In this document: positions 10,550-20,840 of the stretch, piece after piece
Numbering within the stretch: the stretch's first letter is position 1
Layout: every line of letters starts with the position of its first letter
Assembly: GCA_036936605.1 (NCBI GenBank)
Contig: JAUPFV010000004.1
Location: 124,621,706-124,685,705, forward strand
From: Limnanthes douglasii subsp. nivea
Lineage: Eukaryota > Streptophyta > Magnoliopsida > Brassicales > Limnanthaceae
Direction of reading: 5' to 3'
DNA: 64,000 nucleotides
Program-made: the position numbers and the translations under genes
Notes under the pieces: generated by a model
Told to the model about the DNA's origin: nothing
Databases searched by the model: none
The model's input: only the letters and a program-made list of their open reading frames with translations

Positions 10550-13500
10550 TTTAAAGAGTTTGTCATTTTCTAATGGTGGAGAGAGAGTTTGCAAAGATTA
10601 AAGACTATTTATCTGAAGACCGCCCTGCACCACCACCATCAACGATTCAGTATTCTCGCATAATAGGTATATATGTATTTTGTAGTATCTTTTTTTCTAC
10701 GTAGTCCTTGGGGAGTTTGAAGGGGATCAGGTTTTAGGTTCCCACCAAGGATTAGGTTCACTAGTTTTTCCTCGAGTGGTCTTTCACCGTTAATACCTTC
10801 CCCATGGTAGCTCTTCATGTCGCAAACCAACCTGGTCGTTTCCATAATGCTTATAAGCCTTGTTGATACCTTGCAACCGTTCTAGTTTTGATATAGCCTC
10901 CAAAAAGGTAGTGAAAAATAAATCGAATAAGACCCCACCCTATGGTGACCCACCTAAAGAAGAGGTGGAGGTGGAGAGCACGTCGTTCTTGGACCAATAC
11001 TTTGAATGCATAACCCCCTAAGTATGGGTATCCGATTACGAACGATCATTATAAGTTTAAGGACATATATAGCATCACAACATGTGTGACGGCCCCCGGG
11101 GAGCAGCCTTACCAGGCTCAAGATAATGAAATGTATCTTTACACAACCTTGTTTGATTGGGTCTTCGACTGTCGCTCCCATCCTTTATTTGGGATTTTTT
11201 TAGTTTTGTAAACATATGCTCGACGCAATTGACAACGAACAATTGGCGAATGATGCTGAGCATAGTGGTGAGTTCAAAGCTGCTACATATTTCTATTTGC
11301 TTGGCTAACTTGCTAGTGATGGCCGATGTGTCAAAATTTGTTTACCTTTCTTCTTTCTCCAGCTAACCAGGGTGAGGAAGCCAATAGACCTGCTGGAATC
11401 GGAAAAAAATGGAAATACACTTTTATATATGTTTCCAGGAAATGGTAGCATGATAGTGCCCTAAAGAATCCACAGCTGTAGAGACGGTGGATTGTGAAGG
11501 GTAAGGAGTGGCGGTCTTTAACGTGTGACAAACAGTGGCGTAGCCATGATTTGATCCTTATGGGGTCCTGGTTATCGTCCAAGAACGAGAGACAATATAA
11601 ATTTTAGTTTTTTTTGCATTATGTATGTTTTTTTTGTTTTTTTGGTTAACTAGTGTTTTTGGTATTCATGAATCCCTTATGTATTGGTTATTTTCTTCAG
11701 TATTTTGTCAATCTATAATCATGACCACACCAAAGTTATCGGGCTTGACGGTGCTGCATCACATTTAGGTCTTTTTTATCTTAGTCTTTTCTACTTATCT
11801 CCATATAATGCGTGTATCTTGACACGCCTTTGATTGTCTTGAGATCTGTAGGAGTCCAGAGACGACAAATCTATGATATAGTCAATGTTCTTAAAAGTGT
11901 TGGATAAAAAAAAAATCCAAATGTACATGAAGAAGATTTAAAGCCATCCCTTGAAACAAACTAGAAGCACCACCACCTGAGGTTTGAATCCCAGACCTCT
12001 GGGATCCTACCTCAGATTTTTCGACTGAGACAGGCGTATTTTTGAATTTAGGAATGTTTATTATAATATATAGTATAATTTCGCGGGTTCCTAAGAACAC
12101 AGGGACACCACTGCAGCTCCGCCGGTGGTGACAAATATTAAGCTTAATCCTTGACACGTGGTAATAATAACATAATTCTGACTTCTTTTGTAGGTAAAGG
12201 TAAACACCAACAGTGGTATAAATGTAACGAGAGGGAGGGTACCAGGCATTAACCCCTTGAAGAAACTAGTGGTTGCGTTGTACGCTACATGACGGCTCGA
12301 TGTACCACACTTGTTTACGCAAGTAAAATTTCTTTCAGCAGGCTTGTAGCCTATTCTGAAGCTAAATATGACCAAGAGCGATAAATTAAAATTTACAGTG
12401 ACCAGGGAAGATGCTACTACTGAATAGTTTCACGCTCTGGTGCGCCAGAGGTATATAAACATGAATAATAGTGGCATCGATCTAGATGTATCGTAGAGCC
12501 GAAAGAGAAAAGAAACTTAAGTGGGCTCACCTGTTAAGAAAAACGGGTACGGTAAAATTATGATATAGTGGCTAAGGAAGTGGGAGAGGGTAGCCAGCGA
12601 GAGGGTAGTGCTGGAAAAAATGGCGAGGGCAAAGACGATGTGTAGGTCACAAGAGCCTTGGTCGTGAAAGAGGGAGGAACTAGGATGACTTAGGTGTTAG
12701 CCCCTAGTATTTAGGGGAATAAAGAGATGAAAGGGATGGAAGAAACTTCCTTAAAAAGGAAGAAATTGATGAAAAAGATAGTTCAAATATCAGATCAGAT
12801 GTTGGCGCTAGTAGACGATGATGAAGATGAGGATGAGTCATTTATGAGAAATGATGTGGAGATCTCTCCAATGCGCTCGGGAAGGGGGAAGGAAGATGCA
12901 CTGAAAAATGTGGTGATACTAGATAATTCAGGAGATGATGCGGGGATCAACTAAAAAAAGGGGTGAACATTACGGGAAAGGCACAACCAGAGGGAAAACT
13001 GCCACATAAAGAGTCATTATTGAATACAGTGAGGTCATGGTCATCCTTCTTTAACATTGTGAGGCCTGACCTTGTCATATCTGAAGGTATGAAGGCTATG
13101 GGCACCTCTGATGTTGACTGCGAGTCGCCCGAGTCAAAGGAGGATTTGTTGGTTGGATCAATGATGTTGACTCTGTCAGTGATGATGCTCCATCAGCTAA
13201 AACGCTGCTCAGAGTTTTCGTTTTACGACAACATGCCGATGGCGGAAATACTGCAACGACAGTTAGAACTAGTAATAAAGGTGAGTGTAACTTGTTATTT
13301 GTCCTGATATACTTATGATGTTCTTCATAGTAACTGTGGGGTGGTTAATGTCTGCAGAGTCATTACAACTTGATGGTTCTCGCGTACCACCGCATGTCGC
13401 CAGTAGATGCTCAGGGGACTGACCATAGAGTTAGCCCGCTTCAAGCATGCCTATGGGTCATCCCGAACGCAGTTTAAGAAAGTCTTAAAAAAGAAAGTAG

Positions 13501-13998
13501 AATTAGAGAAAGAGCTGGTTGTGGTGGCGGATAAAATGACTGTCTGATGCAAATAATGTATAGAACTTGTTAGTGGGAAGATTTCATTGATTGCTCAAAG
13601 TACGAAGCAGACTAATCAGAATGACGAACTGGTGGCATAGAGTGCAGGTTTTCTATCCTAGAATACGGCACAGGCTCAAAGAGTGGAGGAGCTATCAGAA
13701 AATATGGTGTCACTGATGTTGAAAAATACAAACTTGCGTATGTCGGCCTTGGAGACAAAGACAAACATGAAGCAGGAGAAGAAAAGGATAATGACACAAG
13801 TTGAACGATATTTTTTTGTTCAGGAGAAGCAAATGATGGCTATTGCAATATGATGCACAAGTAGGGTCAAAAGGATATAATCTTGGAGTTGTCGTGGATG
13901 AACCATAGGCTCTCTCTGGGACCGCTAATGAGGTTTATTCTCGTGGAGGATCAAGTAGTGACAACCCGCAATGAAGAGGAAATGAATGGTGATCGTCG
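10550..13998 (+). pseudogene. E1a antisense module: Transposase_28-like region, acidic region and coiled coil (broken)
   Basis: This region runs opposite to the E1a gag-pol genes. Near 11090-11220 the + strand reads a decayed 'P.GEQPYQAQDNEMYLY', then 'WGLRLSLPSFIWDFFSFVN' and 'CSTQLT'. It lines up with the E3 antisense protein ('LEGETPLSVRDNELVVY', 'WGLSFPLDPFF'). Then come 'KKWKYTFIYVSR' (E3: 'KKWRQQFIYFSG'), an acidic stretch at 12727-12954 with DDDEDEDE, and heptad-like helices at 13480-13800 ('ESLKKKVELEKELVVVADKM'). The same order occurs in E3. A hAT-like element interrupts it at 11533-12127 and Copia1 ends it at 13999. Stops and frameshifts are many. The cellular role of this protein class is unknown to me. 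Confidence 0.65.
11525..12135. mobile_element. Small hAT-like DNA transposon with 8-bp target duplication
   Basis: The element body is 11533-12127 (595 bp). Its ends are inverted repeats, CAGTGGCGTAGC on the left and CACCGGCGGAGC as reverse complement on the right (9 of 12 match). The octamer GTGACAAA flanks both sides (11525-11532 and 12128-12135). An 8-bp duplication with a CAGnGGCGnAGC terminus is typical of the hAT superfamily. No transposase is visible, so it would depend on an enzyme supplied elsewhere. It lies in the antisense module of E1a, possibly in an intron, since an acceptor-like 'cttcttttgtag' follows at 12182-12193. Confidence 0.65.
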
Positions 13999-14480
13999 TG
14001 TTGGGTTTATTAATCTAAACTTATTTATTCCGTTAGGGTTATTTATTTGATATTTGAAAATAGTTATTTGCTTTGATTTGGTCTTCCACGTAGTTAAGAG
14101 AATGCGGGAGTTATCAACATTAAGTGCTGAAGCGTTACGGGAGTTATCAACATTAAGTGCTAAAGCGTTACGGGAGTTATCAACATTAAGTGCTGAAGCG
14201 TTACGGGAGTTATCAACATTAAGTGCCAAAGCGTTACGGGAGTTACCAACATTAAGTGCTATTTTTTAGTAACTGCCTTGTATGTGTTTTACTATTTAAT
14301 CTTGTACTGCATTCATCGATTTACACCAGAACGTTTTAAACTCTCTTGAGTGAAAGAAAAAATATTTTCTCTTCTAGTGTGAGTTGTGAGAGTGTTCTTG
14401 TAATATTTTTTTTTTTCAATTTTATCAAAGTTGTTTGTTTGTTTTTAAAAGAGTGTTGTTTTATTATTTTTCCGCCAACA
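13999..14480 (+). repeat. Copia1 5' LTR
   Basis: 482 bp, apparently identical to 18642-19123. It contains a 33-bp tandem array (14104-14262) and, after it, an AT-rich 'ctatttaat' near 14292 that could serve as a TATA box. A T-rich 3' part follows. The LTR supplies promoter and RNA 3' end signals for the element. Confidence 0.97.
14104..14262 (+). repeat. 33-bp tandem array in the Copia1 LTR, five copies
   Basis: The unit is 'cgggagttatcaacattaag' followed by 'tgctgaagcgtta'. The copies alternate between 'gctgaagcg' and 'gctaaagcg' or 'gccaaagcg', so there is a 66-bp higher-order pattern. The last copy is cut after 'aagtgct'. The same array is in the 3' LTR at about 18747-18905. Its place upstream of the presumed TATA suggests an enhancer-like element. 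Confidence 0.9.
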
Positions 14481-14483
14481 AAG

Positions 14484-14496
14484 TGGTATCAGAGCC
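14484..14496 (+). promoter_or_regulatory. Copia1 primer-binding site, initiator tRNA-Met
   Basis: 'tggtatcagagcc' lies 3 nt after the 5' LTR. It is the standard plant copia site complementary to the 3' end of initiator tRNA-Met, and primes minus-strand DNA synthesis. Confidence 0.97.
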
Positions 14497-14546
14497 ACAA
14501 GCTCTTTCCGAAATTTTGTTTTTAAATATTCAACATTTTGAAAAAT

Positions 14547-17500
14547 ATGGCGAATGGTGTATCATCCTTCCAAGTTCCAACACTCAACAACAACAACTAC
14601 GATAATTGGAGTATCAAGATGAAAGCTCTCCTTGGAGCACATGATGTATGGGATGCCGTAGAAAAAGGGTTTGACGAACCCGAAGATGAAGCAAGCCTTA
14701 CTCAAGAGGAGAAAACGACTTTCAAGGATTTAAGAAAGAGAGACAAAAAAGCTCTCTTCCTCATCTATCAAGCATTAGATGATGATGGCTTCGAAAAAAT
14801 TTCAAGCGCATCTTCCGCCAAGCAAGCGTGGGAGAAATTACAAATCTCTTATAAAGGAGTCGAAAAGGTGAAAAAGGTACGTCTCCAAACATTAAGAGGT
14901 GAATTTGAATCCTTACATATGAAAGCGTCCGAATCTATTTCGGAATATTTTTCAAGAGTAGCAACCGTTTCTAATCAATTAAAAAGAAATGGTGAGAAGT
15001 TAGAAGATGTGAGAGTAATCGAAAAAATACTCCGCTCGTTGGATCCTAAATTTGAGCACATCGTCGTGACGATTGAAGAAACTAAAGACTTGGAGAAAAT
15101 GATGATTGAAGAACTCCAAGGCTCATTACAAGCCTACGAAGAAAAGCACAAGAAGAAGCAAGAAATCACCGAGCAAGTCCTCAAACTAGAACTCAAGGAC
15201 ATGCATGCAAGTCAAGAGGATGATAGAAATCAACGTGGCCGAGGAAGAGGTAGAGGCCGCGGACGAGGTGGTTATCATGGACGTGGACGTGGCTGGAATT
15301 ACAACAACAATAATTCCAACTACAACTACGAGAAACGAGAAAGCTCAACACGAGGTCGTGGAAGACGAAATCCGAACTCGAGGTATGATAAATCTCAAAT
15401 CCAATGTTATAAATGTCAAAGATTTGGACATTATGCTTCAGAATGTAGAGGCCCCAACAATAGAGTTGAGGAGAAGGCCAACTATGTGGAAGAGAAGACG
15501 GAGGAGAAAGATATGTTACTACTAACATACAAAACCACTAATGAAGGCCAAGAAAACACTTGGTATCTTGACACCGGTGCAAGCAATCATATGTGTGGGA
15601 AAAGAAGCATGTTTGTAGAGATCAATGAAGCCGTGAGTGGAAATGTCTCTTTTGGAGATGATAGCAAAATATCGGTGAAAGGAAAAGGTAACATTCTTAT
15701 TCGTGCAAAAGATGGTAGTCACCAAATGATCTCAAATGTTTATTACGTACCTAGCATGAAAAACAACATCTTAAGCTTGGGACAACTTCTAGAAAAAGGC
15801 TATGATATTCATATGAAAAATTATAGTCTTTTTATGAGAGATGCAAAAGGGGATTTAATTGCTAAAGTTCAAATGTCAAAGAATAGAATGTTTCCTTTGA
15901 ATATTCAAAATGATGTTGCAAAGTGTCTTAAGGCGTGTTACAAAGATTCGTCGTGGCTATGGCATGTTCGATTTGGGCATCTAAACTTTTCAAGTTTAGA
16001 GTTATTGTCAAAGAAGGAAATGGTGAGAGGGTTACCATGTATCAATCATCCTGACCAACTATGCGAAGGATGTTTACTTGGAAAGCAATTCAGAAAAGGC
16101 TTTCCAAAGGAGTCAGAGTCAAGAGCCAATAAACCTCTCGAGCTTATTCATACCGATGTGTGTGGTCCAATCAAGCCGAGCTCTCTAGGTAAAAGTAACT
16201 ATTTCCTTCTCTTTATTGATGATTTTTCAAGAAAAACGTGGGTATATTTCTTGAAACAGAAATCCGAAGTCTTTGGTGTATTTAAGAAGTTCAAAGCAGT
16301 TGTGGAAAAGGAAAGTGGAAATAAGATCAAAGCCATGAGATCTGACCGAGGAGGGGAGTTCACATCCAATGAATTTATGGAGTTTTGTGAAGCACATGGA
16401 ATTCGTCGCCGCTTGACAGTTCCCAGATCTCCTCAACAAAATGGTGTGGCAGAAAGGAAGAACAGAACAATCCTTGATATGGCGCGAAGCATGCTTAAAA
16501 GCAAGAAACTGCCTAAGGATTTTTGGGCGGAAGCAGTGGCATGTGCGGTTTACTTGTCCAACCGATCTCCAACAAGAAGTGTTTGGGGAAAGACACCACA
16601 AGAAGCGTGGAGTGGAAGAAAGCCCGGAATTTCCCACTTGAGAGTATTTGGAAGCGTAGCTCATGTCCATGTACCAGACGAACAACGAACCAAACTCGAT
16701 GATAAAAGCAAAAGTTTTATCTTCATCGGTTACGACTCAAGTTCCAAAGGCTACAAGTTATACAACCCAAACAACAAGAAGGTTGTGATAAGTCGAGATG
16801 TGATAGTTGATGAAGAAGGCGAATGGGATTTTGGGTCTCTTACAAATGAGTTCACATTTTTCCCCCAAATTGAAGAAGATGAGAAGACACCAAATGAGCA
16901 ATCAGAAGATGTTGCTACCCAACATGCCTCACCAACAGCAACTACTCATGGAGACTCGCCACCTTCATCATCGTCAAATGGTAGTCAAAATGAGAGAGCA
17001 GTGGAACGTACAAGAAGCCTTAGTGATCTTTATGAGGTAACCGAACCAATGGATAACATTACACTATTTTGTCTCTTTGCTGATTGTGAGCCAGTGACAT
17101 TTCAAGAAGCTGCACAAGAGAAACAATGGAGAGACGCGATGGATGAAGAAATTAGAGCCATCGAGAAGAATGACACATGGGAACTCACCTCACTTCCCAA
17201 AGGGTTCAAGACAATAGGCGTCAGATGGTTATACAAAACCAAGAGAAATGCTAAGGGGGAGATTGAAAAACACAAAGCGAGGCTTGTTGCAAAAGGCTAT
17301 AGTCAAAAGGCGGGAATTGACTATGATGAGGTATTCGCCCCCGTTGCCCGATTGGAAACTATTAGACTAATAATTTCTTTGGCAGCTCAAAACAAGTGGA
17401 AGATACAACAAATGGATGTAAAGTCAGCATTTCTCAATGGCGTCCTTGAAGAAGAAGTTTACATTCAACAACCATTAGGCTATGAGATCAAAGGTCACGA

Positions 17501-18632
17501 AGATAAGGTGTTGAAGCTAAAGAAGGCTCTTTACGGGCTAAAGCAAGCACCAAGGGCATGGAACAGTAGAATCGACAAGTATTTCCAAGAGAACGGCTTC
17601 AACAAATGTCCGTACGAGCACGCTCTATACACCAAGATCAAAGATGGAGATATTTTGATCGTGTGTCTCTACGTGGACGATTTGATCTTCACCGGAAGCA
17701 GCCCAAGTATGTTTAATAAATTCAAGGAAGTAATGACGAAGGAATTCGAGATGACAGACTTGGGGCTCATGGCGTACTACCTTGGCATTGAAGTTAAGCA
17801 GCAAAAAGATGGAATTTTCATCTCACAAGAAAGCTATGCAAAAGATATCCTCAAGAAGTTTAAGATGGAGAATTGTAGCTCGATAAGCACACCTATGGAG
17901 TTTGGAGTCAAAATATCCAAGCATGAAGAAGGCGAAAGTGTAGATCCAACATTATTCAAAAGTTTGGTGGGTAGCCTACGCTATCTAACTTGTACGAGAC
18001 CAGATATTCTCCATGCAGTTGGATTGGTTAGTCGCTATATGGAATCTCCAACAACAACTCATTTCAAGGCTGCAAAGAGAATCCTTCGTTATCTGAAAGG
18101 TACAATCGACTTTGGATTACTCTATTCAATTTCTAATGATTACAAGCTTGTTGGATATAGTGATAGTGATTGGGGTGGAGACATAGACAATCGAAGGAGT
18201 ACTACTGGATTTGTATTCTTTATGGGAAACATTGCTTTCACATGGATGTCAAAGAAACAACCGATTGTCACATTATCCACTTGTGAGGCAGAATATGTTG
18301 CTGCCACCACCTGTGTTAGTCATGCAATTTGGCTTAGAAATCTATTGAAGGAGATAGACCTAACACAGCATGAGCCAACTAAGGTCTATGTCGATAATAA
18401 ATCAGCAATCGCCTTAGCCAAGAATCCAGTATTCCATGATCGAAGCAAGCATATAGATGTCCGCTACCACTACATAAGGGAGTGTATTTCAAGAAAGGAT
18501 GTGCAAGTTGAACATGTGAAGACACAAGATCAAGCTGCTGATATTTTCACCAAGCCACTCAAAAGCGAAGACTTCAAACGATTAAGGAAACTACTAGGGG
18601 TCACGAGTTCTTCAGGCACGAGTTTAGATTAA
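14547..18632 (+). CDS. gag-pol: Copia1 Gag-Pol polyprotein, 1361 residues, intact
   Basis: One frame encodes the whole particle and enzyme set of a Ty1/copia element. The first ATG is at 14547; the frame is open a little upstream, but only from a TTG. In order: UBN2-type Gag (about 10-225), an Arg/Gly-rich stretch (230-250) and one zinc knuckle CYKCQRFGHYASEC (287-300) for RNA binding; protease with D-T-G-A at 342-345; a GAG-pre-integrase region; integrase with D537, D600 and E636, the expected D,D35E spacing; RT with Y-V-D-D at 1042-1045; and RNase H with 'YSDSDWGGD' near 1203 and the 'SKHIDVRYHYIRE' block near the end. Copia order (integrase before RT) is clear. Length is normal for the family. 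No stop or frameshift and no catalytic change was seen, so it is probably functional. I do not assign a copia lineage. Confidence 0.97.
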   Translation: MANGVSSFQVPTLNNNNYDNWSIKMKALLGAHDVWDAVEKGFDEPEDEASLTQEEKTTFKDLRKRDKKALFLIYQALDDDGFEKISSASSAKQAWEKLQISYKGVEKVKKVRLQTLRGEFESLHMKASESISEYFSRVATVSNQLKRNGEKLEDVRVIEKILRSLDPKFEHIVVTIEETKDLEKMMIEELQGSLQAYEEKHKKKQEITEQVLKLELKDMHASQEDDRNQRGRGRGRGRGRGGYHGRGRGWNYNNNNSNYNYEKRESSTRGRGRRNPNSRYDKSQIQCYKCQRFGHYASECRGPNNRVEEKANYVEEKTEEKDMLLLTYKTTNEGQENTWYLDTGASNHMCGKRSMFVEINEAVSGNVSFGDDSKISVKGKGNILIRAKDGSHQMISNVYYVPSMKNNILSLGQLLEKGYDIHMKNYSLFMRDAKGDLIAKVQMSKNRMFPLNIQNDVAKCLKACYKDSSWLWHVRFGHLNFSSLELLSKKEMVRGLPCINHPDQLCEGCLLGKQFRKGFPKESESRANKPLELIHTDVCGPIKPSSLGKSNYFLLFIDDFSRKTWVYFLKQKSEVFGVFKKFKAVVEKESGNKIKAMRSDRGGEFTSNEFMEFCEAHGIRRRLTVPRSPQQNGVAERKNRTILDMARSMLKSKKLPKDFWAEAVACAVYLSNRSPTRSVWGKTPQEAWSGRKPGISHLRVFGSVAHVHVPDEQRTKLDDKSKSFIFIGYDSSSKGYKLYNPNNKKVVISRDVIVDEEGEWDFGSLTNEFTFFPQIEEDEKTPNEQSEDVATQHASPTATTHGDSPPSSSSNGSQNERAVERTRSLSDLYEVTEPMDNITLFCLFADCEPVTFQEAAQEKQWRDAMDEEIRAIEKNDTWELTSLPKGFKTIGVRWLYKTKRNAKGEIEKHKARLVAKGYSQKAGIDYDEVFAPVARLETIRLIISLAAQNKWKIQQMDVKSAFLNGVLEEEVYIQQPLGYEIKGHEDKVLKLKKALYGLKQAPRAWNSRIDKYFQENGFNKCPYEHALYTKIKDGDILIVCLYVDDLIFTGSSPSMFNKFKEVMTKEFEMTDLGLMAYYLGIEVKQQKDGIFISQESYAKDILKKFKMENCSSISTPMEFGVKISKHEEGESVDPTLFKSLVGSLRYLTCTRPDILHAVGLVSRYMESPTTTHFKAAKRILRYLKGTIDFGLLYSISNDYKLVGYSDSDWGGDIDNRRSTTGFVFFMGNIAFTWMSKKQPIVTLSTCEAEYVAATTCVSHAIWLRNLLKEIDLTQHEPTKVYVDNKSAIALAKNPVFHDRSKHIDVRYHYIRECISRKDVQVEHVKTQDQAADIFTKPLKSEDFKRLRKLLGVTSSSGTSLD

Positions 18633-18641
18633 AGGGGAGAA
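18631..18641 (+). promoter_or_regulatory. Copia1 polypurine tract
   Basis: 'aaaggggagaa' directly precedes the 3' LTR and overlaps the last two bases of the stop codon. It is the expected plus-strand primer. Confidence 0.95.
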
Positions 18642-19123
18642 TGTTGGGTTTATTAATCTAAACTTATTTATTCCGTTAGGGTTATTTATTTGATATTTGA
18701 AAATAGTTATTTGCTTTGATTTGGTCTTCCACGTAGTTAAGAGAATGCGGGAGTTATCAACATTAAGTGCTGAAGCGTTACGGGAGTTATCAACATTAAG
18801 TGCTAAAGCGTTACGGGAGTTATCAACATTAAGTGCTGAAGCGTTACGGGAGTTATCAACATTAAGTGCCAAAGCGTTACGGGAGTTACCAACATTAAGT
18901 GCTATTTTTTAGTAACTGCCTTGTATGTGTTTTACTATTTAATCTTGTACTGCATTCATCGATTTACACCAGAACGTTTTAAACTCTCTTGAGTGAAAGA
19001 AAAAATATTTTCTCTTCTAGTGTGAGTTGTGAGAGTGTTCTTGTAATATTTTTTTTTTTCAATTTTATCAAAGTTGTTTGTTTGTTTTTAAAAGAGTGTT
19101 GTTTTATTATTTTTCCGCCAACA
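18642..19123 (+). repeat. Copia1 3' LTR
   Basis: 482 bp, same length and apparently the same sequence as the 5' LTR, including all five 33-bp repeats. It is followed by the target duplication CGTCG. Confidence 0.97.
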
Positions 19124-19128
19124 CGTCG

Positions 19129-20330
19129 CGCCAAAGAGCAAACAAATCTGCAATCCTCTGAACTCCCTTATGCGTTATGGTGTTATTTGCTAATGATGAT
19201 TTAGGGCCCTCGCAAGTGGGGCCTAGCTTACCTGCGTTTTTATCTCCTACTCCCTAAAAGACTTTCTTTATGACTAGGTCGCGTTCACCAAGGGTCCTCG
19301 GTCTGAGCTTGGAGTTGAAACGGATCTGCATAAGGCTTTTGTAGTGCTTTGAGCGTACCATGTCTTGGTCATATTGTTCCTTCATCAAATCGATGCATAC
19401 TGGGTGCTCAGTGTCATTCAAGGTTTTTGAATAATTGACCACTCTATGGCAAGGTATGATGATTTCTGCAGGGATGATAACTTCCAAACCATAAAGTACT
19501 TTGGTAAGCTTTTCTAGCCACTTCACATTTGCTCTATCCAACTTTTTCTTGATGTCATCCAAGATTGTCCGGTTTGTGACCTCAGCTTGACCATTCGCCG
19601 GGGAATGGTATAGTATAGAGAAGTGTTGCTTAATTTTGTACCATCGATAACATGTTTTTAAGACGGTGTTTTGGAATCGCCGGTCATTATCTGTTATTAA
19701 AATTTGTAGGATGCCAAAAAGAAAGATGATCTAGTTGTGGAGGAAGTCGTAGATCTCTTGTGCTTACGTCTAGCAAACGGCCTTAGCCTTAGCCTTTGAC
19801 CACTTGGTGAAATAATCCATTGTGACGACCAAATATTGACGCTTCCTATGGCCAAAGACAACGCACCGACTAGGTCAATACTCCATTTATCGAAGGGGAT
19901 AGGGTTGGATTAGTGCTCATGGGCTCGCTTGGAAGTTGACCGATATTGACAAATTGTTGGCATGGGTGACATCCTTATACGATTCATTTGACATTGGAGG
20001 CAAACCGGGGCCAATAATATCCTACTTATAGAAAACGACATATGAAGTTGCGCTACCCATAATGTGGGCCTCCATATTATGTGGATCCCGTAGAATCAAA
20101 TGTATAATCTTAGTTGATACACCGCAATATGGATCGTGTGGCATTTTTCCGGTAAAGGATACTATCAAGCATCATATACTTAGCTGCGCGCAATTGTAAT
20201 GCATGTGCGTATGCATTATTCTTATGTAGAGTGCCATTACGTAAATACAATATGTATGGTTGTCGCCAGTTGGACGCTGATTCCACCATTCAGGATGTGG
20301 TGATCTGCCGTTAGAGTGTCGAGTGTAGGA
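19129..20330 (-). pseudogene. E1a integrase (broken)
   Basis: Read on the - strand, fragments give the whole domain in order: 'CQQFVN' of the zinc-binding part; 'LVVTMDYFTKW' with the first catalytic Asp; 'ITDNDRRFQN' with the second; 'NGQAEVTNRTILDD' with the catalytic Glu (about 19555-19600); and the C-terminal part 19254-19562 with 'VLYGLEVIIPAEI'. The enzyme would insert element DNA into the chromosome. All three acidic residues can still be read, but frames change between the fragments and stops are present. Copia1 lies about 130 bp past the end of the recognisable C-terminus. Confidence 0.8.
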
Positions 20331-20840
20331 ATCTGTTACAAGTGGACGAGCGAGATATCTTCGGATGCTCCTACCTTGACCAAAGCGTCAGTGGTTGATT
20401 TTTAAAGATATGGTACCTGATCGTAAATGACGCGCTCAAATTTTGCTTCTCATTATTTTAAAGCGGCTAGATACTGACGGGCTTTGTCTTGCTTAACATT
20501 ATAGAGGCCTTTCGCTTGATTGATAATGAGTTCGGAGACTGGGCGGATTCGGATTTCCCTTGCCGCGTTGATACTAGCCAATTTCATACCGCTTAACACA
20601 ACTTCATACTCCACCTTATTGTTTATGATTGTAAAGTTAAACTTGATGGCGTTCCGGGCTTCGTCACATGTGGGTATTTTCATAATAATACCTCATCCTC
20701 CTTTGTTTGCACCCGATGCACCATTGGTCTCGACAATCTATTCCAAGGAGGTGCCGTCCACGGATGATTCGATCGGGTTGCCAATGCTCTGTGATGTTGA
20801 AAGATCATTTATGAAATCGGTAACGGCCTAGTCTTTGATT
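20331..20840 (-). pseudogene. E1a second (archaeal-type) RNase H (broken)
   Basis: The piece 20453-20683 reads 'NNKVEYEVVLSGMKLA' and 'ELIINQAKGLYNVKQ' on the - strand. E3 has 'NNEAEYEAAVAGLRLA' and 'QLVINQSLGESEARK' in the extra RNase H located between the first RNase H and integrase. A duplicated RNase H of this kind is a recognised mark of the Tat clade. The active-site Asp of 'SDSQLV' has become Val in 'PVSELI'. Confidence 0.75.

Larger units (their letters stand above)
13999..19123 (+). mobile_element. Copia1: intact Ty1/copia LTR retrotransposon
   Basis: This is a complete 5125-bp element: 482-bp LTRs at both ends starting TGTTGGG and ending CCAACA, initiator tRNA-Met primer site, one uninterrupted Gag-Pol frame, polypurine tract, and a perfect 5-bp target duplication CGTCG (13994-13998 and 19124-19128). 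I found no difference between the two LTRs when reading them side by side. The element is inserted in E1a just after its integrase coding region, in the opposite orientation. It is the youngest insertion in the window and has everything needed for autonomous movement. Confidence 0.97.

Noticed and set aside
12727..13307. Two + strand open frames considered as a host gene
   Set aside because: Acidic and Ser-rich sequence in the position and direction of the Tat antisense module, with a matching layout in E3.
14054..14269. Open frame repeating ELSTLSAEALR, found in both Copia1 LTRs
   Set aside because: It is a by-product of the 33-bp LTR array, since 33 is a multiple of three. It lies wholly in the LTR and has no promoter or family match.
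14484..14496. tRNA-Met-like sequence considered as a tRNA gene
   Set aside because: Only the 13-nt complement of a tRNA 3' end is present next to an LTR; no cloverleaf arms. It is a primer-binding site.
15193..16685. Several long open frames opposite or out of frame to Copia1 Gag-Pol (15193-15528, 16227-16685 and others)
   Set aside because: They overlap a well-supported intact gene and show no family motif; they are shadows of its codons.
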